Under the pieces are notes generated by a model that was not told where the DNA came from, searched no databases, and saw only the letters and a list, made by a program, of their open reading frames with translations. Made by a program: the position numbers and the translations under genes. Source: Gammaproteobacteria bacterium (GTDB taxonomy: Bacteria > Pseudomonadota > Gammaproteobacteria > Nevskiales > Nevskiaceae). From it: a stretch of DNA of 60,531 nt. Position 1 is the first letter of the stretch; each line of letters opens with the position of its first letter. The DNA lies in assembly GCA_026398875.1 (NCBI GenBank), contig JAPLSB010000007.1, positions 1-60,531 of the forward strand, in the 5' to 3' direction. Below are positions 57,708-60,531 of this stretch, one piece after another.

Positions 57708-58550
57708 ATGAGCACCGCAGGCAATCCGGAAGTCGGCCAGAGCATCGTCGCTCGCGGTATCCGCACCAACTATCACGACCTCAACAGCACGGCCGCCGGC
57801 GTGCCGCTGCTGCTGATCCACGGCTCCGGCCCCGGCGTCAGCGCCTTTGCCAACTGGCGGCTGGTGATGCCGAAGTTTGCCGAGCGGCGTCGCGTCATCG
57901 CGCCGGACATGGTCGGCTTCGGCTTCACCGACCGGCCGGCCGATCAGACCTACACGCTCGACAACTGGGTCGCGCACGCGATCGGTCTGCTCGATGCACT
58001 GGCGCTGCCGCAGGTCGATCTGGTCGGCAATTCCTTCGGTGGCGCGCTGTCGCTGGCACTGGCGATCCGCCATCCGCAGCGCGTGCGCCGGCTGGTACTG
58101 ATGGGCGCAGCCGGCGTGCACTTCGAACTGACGCCGGCGCTCGACGCGGTCTGGGGCTATCAGCCGTCGTTCGAGAACATGCGCGTGATGATGGATCTGT
58201 TCGCCTACGACCGCAGTCTGGTCAACGACGAACTGGCCCAGCTGCGCTATCAGGCCAGCATCCGTCCGGGTTTCCAGGAATCGTTCTCGGCGATGTTCCC
58301 GGCACCGCGCCAGCGCTCGATCGCTGCACTTGCCAGCCCGGAAAGCGACATCGCGAAGCTGTCGCAGCAGACGCTGGTGATCCACGGCCGCGAGGATCAG
58401 GTGATCCCGATGGCGACCTCGCTGAAGCTGGCCAGCCTGATCCCGAATGCCCAGCTGCACGTGTTCGGCAAGTGCGGCCACTGGACGCAGATCGAACACT
58501 CGGCGCGCTTCGCGCGTCTGGTCACCGACTTTCTTGACGAGGCCGCCTGA
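57708..58550 (+). CDS. dmpD: 2-hydroxymuconic semialdehyde hydrolase
   Basis: 280 residues from ATG 57708. Alpha/beta-hydrolase that releases formate from the ring-cleavage product. Oxyanion region LLLIHGSGPGVSAFANWR, nucleophile GNSFGGAL, acid in HGREDQVIP and base in FGKCGHWTQIEH. Matches DmpD/XylF in order and length. Confidence 0.95.
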   Translation: MSTAGNPEVGQSIVARGIRTNYHDLNSTAAGVPLLLIHGSGPGVSAFANWRLVMPKFAERRRVIAPDMVGFGFTDRPADQTYTLDNWVAHAIGLLDALALPQVDLVGNSFGGALSLALAIRHPQRVRRLVLMGAAGVHFELTPALDAVWGYQPSFENMRVMMDLFAYDRSLVNDELAQLRYQASIRPGFQESFSAMFPAPRQRSIAALASPESDIAKLSQQTLVIHGREDQVIPMATSLKLASLIPNAQLHVFGKCGHWTQIEHSARFARLVTDFLDEAA

Positions 58551-58554
58551 CGCC

Positions 58555-59343
58555 ATGGCCATGAATCCACACGACATCGTCAAGCACGGTGACGCGCTGT
58601 ACGAAGCGCTGATCGCGCGCCGCGCCGTCGCACCGCTGACCGAGCGCATTGCCGACATCAGCATCGACGATGCCTACCGTATCCAGCAACGGATGATCGA
58701 ACGCCGTCTGGCGCTCGGCGAAACCATCGTCGGCAAGAAGATCGGCGTCACCTCGAAAGCGGTGCAGAACATGCTCAAGGTCTACCAGCCGGACTTCGGC
58801 ATGCTGACGTCGGGCATGGTCTATCACGAAGGCCAGCCGATCCCGACCGACACGCTGATTGCGCCGAAGGCCGAGGCCGAAGTCGCCTTCATCCTCAAGG
58901 CCGATCTCGACGGGCCCGGCATCACCGCCGCCGACGTGTTGCGCGCCACCGACTACGTGCTGCCGTGCTTCGAGATCGTCGATAGCCGGATTCAGGACTG
59001 GAAGATCAGGATTCAGGACACCGTCGCCGACAACGCGTCCTGCGGCGTGTTTGTGCTTGGCGGGACGCCGCGCAGCTTGCGCGGCCTCGATTTGTCGGTG
59101 GCCGGCATGGTCGTCGAAAAGAACGGCGACATCGTGTCCACCTCAGCCGGTGCTGCGGTGCAGGGCTCGCCGGTCAACGCCGTGGCCTGGCTCGCGAACA
59201 CGCTAGGCGCGCTCGGCATTCCACTCAAGGCTGGCGAAGTGATCCTGTCCGGATCGCAGTCGCCGCTGATGCCGGTGGTTGCCGGCGATTCCTTCACCTG
59301 CAGCGTCGGCGGCCTCGGTGGCTGTTCGGTGCGCTTCATCTGA
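58555..59343 (+). CDS. dmpE: 2-hydroxypenta-2,4-dienoate hydratase (2-oxopent-4-enoate hydratase)
   Basis: 262 residues from ATG 58555 (a second ATG two codons on is possible). Adds water to give 4-hydroxy-2-oxovalerate. Family motifs: GKKIGVTSKAVQNML, FGMLTSGMVYHEGQPI, PKAEAEVAFIL (metal ligands) and VLPCFEIVDSRIQDWKI. Paralogous to dmpH, which follows directly. Confidence 0.94.
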   Translation: MAMNPHDIVKHGDALYEALIARRAVAPLTERIADISIDDAYRIQQRMIERRLALGETIVGKKIGVTSKAVQNMLKVYQPDFGMLTSGMVYHEGQPIPTDTLIAPKAEAEVAFILKADLDGPGITAADVLRATDYVLPCFEIVDSRIQDWKIRIQDTVADNASCGVFVLGGTPRSLRGLDLSVAGMVVEKNGDIVSTSAGAAVQGSPVNAVAWLANTLGALGIPLKAGEVILSGSQSPLMPVVAGDSFTCSVGGLGGCSVRFI

Positions 59344-59350
59344 GCCTGCC

Positions 59351-60139
59351 ATGACGCTTGATTACGACACTATTCAACAGCTGGCGGTACATCTCGAAAA
59401 CGCCGAGCTGAGCGCCACCGCAGTGACCAAGATCACCGACGCTCACCCGACGCTCGACTGGGACGATGCCTACGCGATCCAGGCTGCGATCCGCGCGCGC
59501 AAGGAATCGCGTGGCCAGCGCATCGCCGGTCTGAAGGCGGGGCTGACCTCGCGCGCCAAGATGAAGCAGATGGGTGTGGAGACGCCGGTGTTCGGCGTGA
59601 TCTTCGACTACATGAGCGTTGCCGATGGCGGCGAGATCGACACCGCCAAGCTGATCCATCCGAAGGTCGAGGCCGAGATCGCCTTCGTGCTGAAGAAGCC
59701 GCTGCGCGGGCCCGGCTGCCATGTCGGCGCCGTGCTGGCGGCCACTGATTTCGTGGTGCCGGCCGTGGAGATCATCGACTCCCGCTACGAGAACTTCCGC
59801 TTCGATCTGGCCAGCGTCATTGCCGACAACACCTCGGCCTCGCGCTTCGTTGTCGGCGGTGTCGCTCGCGTCGTCGAAGGCCTGGACCTGCGCACTCTGG
59901 GGCTGGTCATGGAAAAGAACGGCGAGATCGTCGCGATGGCGGCCGGTGCTGCCGTACTCGGCCATCCGGCGGTCGCCATCGCGGCACTTGCGAACCATCT
60001 CGCCAGCCGTGGCGAAGAGATTCCGGCCGGCACTTTCATCATGAGCGGTGGTGCGACTGAAGCGATTCCGGTCGCTGCCGGTGACGCCATTTCCGTGCGC
60101 TTCCAGGACCTCGGGTCCGTCGGCATGCGCTTCATCTGA
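59351..60139 (+). CDS. dmpH: 4-oxalocrotonate decarboxylase
   Basis: 262 residues from ATG 59351. Decarboxylates the keto form of oxalocrotonate; forms a complex with the hydratase in known systems. Motifs: [58 protein letters not shown]. Placed right after dmpE, whereas in the classical dmp order it lies after dmpG. Confidence 0.93.
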   Translation: MTLDYDTIQQLAVHLENAELSATAVTKITDAHPTLDWDDAYAIQAAIRARKESRGQRIAGLKAGLTSRAKMKQMGVETPVFGVIFDYMSVADGGEIDTAKLIHPKVEAEIAFVLKKPLRGPGCHVGAVLAATDFVVPAVEIIDSRYENFRFDLASVIADNTSASRFVVGGVARVVEGLDLRTLGLVMEKNGEIVAMAAGAAVLGHPAVAIAALANHLASRGEEIPAGTFIMSGGATEAIPVAAGDAISVRFQDLGSVGMRFI

Positions 60140-60154
60140 TTCAGGTATTCGAGC

Positions 60155-60531
60155 ATGAGCAACAAGATCCGCTGCGCGATCATCGGCCCCGGGAACATCG
60201 GGACGGACCTGCTGTACAAGCTGCGCCGGTCACCGGTGTTGGAGCCGGTATGGATGGTCGGTGTCGACCCGGAATCGGAAGGCTTGGCGCGAGCGCGCGA
60301 GCACGGCCTGAAGACGACATCCGAAGGAGTCGCTGGCCTGCTGCCGCATGTGCTGGCCGATGGCGTGCAGATCGCTTTTGACGCCACCAGCGCCTACGTG
60401 CACAAGGCCAACTCCGATCAGCTGACCGCGCTCGGCGTGCGGATGATCGACCTGACCCCGGCAGCGATCGGCCCGTACTGCGTGCCGCCGATCAATCTCA
60501 GAGCCCACGCCGGCCGCGGCGAAATGAACGT
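60155..60531 (+). CDS. dmpF: Acetaldehyde dehydrogenase (acylating), 3' end outside window
   Basis: 125 residues visible. Converts acetaldehyde plus CoA and NAD to acetyl-CoA, channelled from the aldolase DmpG. Cofactor motif [20 protein letters not shown], then [24 protein letters not shown] and the conserved [16 protein letters not shown]. The rest, and presumably dmpG and dmpI, lie beyond the window. Confidence 0.94.
   Translation, partial: MSNKIRCAIIGPGNIGTDLLYKLRRSPVLEPVWMVGVDPESEGLARAREHGLKTTSEGVAGLLPHVLADGVQIAFDATSAYVHKANSDQLTALGVRMIDLTPAAIGPYCVPPINLRAHAGRGEMN

Overview
The window is one GC-rich (roughly 64-66%) chromosomal stretch from a free-living, aerobic gammaproteobacterium. The gene content (ast arginine catabolism, acnD-type methylcitrate cycle, split glycine decarboxylase GcvPA/GcvPB, phenol hydroxylase plus meta-cleavage, ExeM-like nuclease, dispersed hairpin repeats) suggests the Nevskiales/Solimonadaceae-Xanthomonadales neighbourhood. 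That placement is inference from gene content, not from a phylogenetic marker.

Layout. (1) 1-4491: 3' part of a giant secreted Calx-beta/repeat protein ending in an alpha/beta-hydrolase. (2) 4549-8516, minus strand: astB, a threonine aldolase and astD. (3) 8775-17224, plus strand: an iron-uptake module of TonB-dependent receptor, PiuC-like dioxygenase, TonB, ExbB, ExbD, PepSY protein, DUF2271, DUF4198 and ApbE, with a Fur-box-like site in front. It separates astD from astA. (4) 17252-19588, minus: astA and an M20 hydrolase. (5) 19735-24681: a large ExeM/NucH-type nuclease and a PaaI-like thioesterase. (6) 24741-30303: MBL hydrolase, a three-unit array of a hairpin repeat, an old yellow enzyme, an SDR with a divergent TetR regulator, DUF3667 and thymidine kinase. 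(7) 30367-37133: methylcitrate cycle, prpR divergent from prpB-prpC-acnD. (8) 37223-38482: esterase-like phytase-family protein. (9) 38577-45309: tandem glycine riboswitch, gcvT, gcvH, an inserted GxxExxY gene, gcvPA, tpx, a lipoprotein, gcvPB and dgkA. (10) 45494-46553: PfkB-family kinase and tRNA-Thr(CGT). (11) 46688-60531: phenol catabolism, dmpR divergent from dmpKLMNOP, a gntR gene on the opposite strand, then dmpQBCDEH and the start of dmpF, running off the end.

How it works together. Phenol is hydroxylated to catechol by DmpKLMNOP (sigma-54 promoter and DmpR-type activator visible) and cleaved by DmpB. DmpC/D/E/H/F then take the ring-cleavage product towards pyruvate and acetaldehyde/acetyl-CoA. 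Propionyl-CoA is handled by the prp genes, glycine by the gcv genes, arginine by the ast genes.

The most unusual feature is a family of roughly 90-120 bp hairpin repeats (arms like CTCACGCAAAGACGC / GCGTCTTTGCGTGAG). One full-length relative, inserted inside the gcv operon, carries a GxxExxY (PD-(D/E)XK-like) gene exactly between two 27-bp inverted repeats that differ at two positions. One arm sits just before the start codon and offers a Shine-Dalgarno sequence; the other contains the stop codon. This looks like a complete mobile element with its non-autonomous derivatives close by. A second odd pattern is that three genes (DUF4198 protein, PfkB kinase, dmpP) are each preceded by a truncated copy of their own first 15-16 codons, with mostly synonymous differences and hairpin-bearing filler in between.
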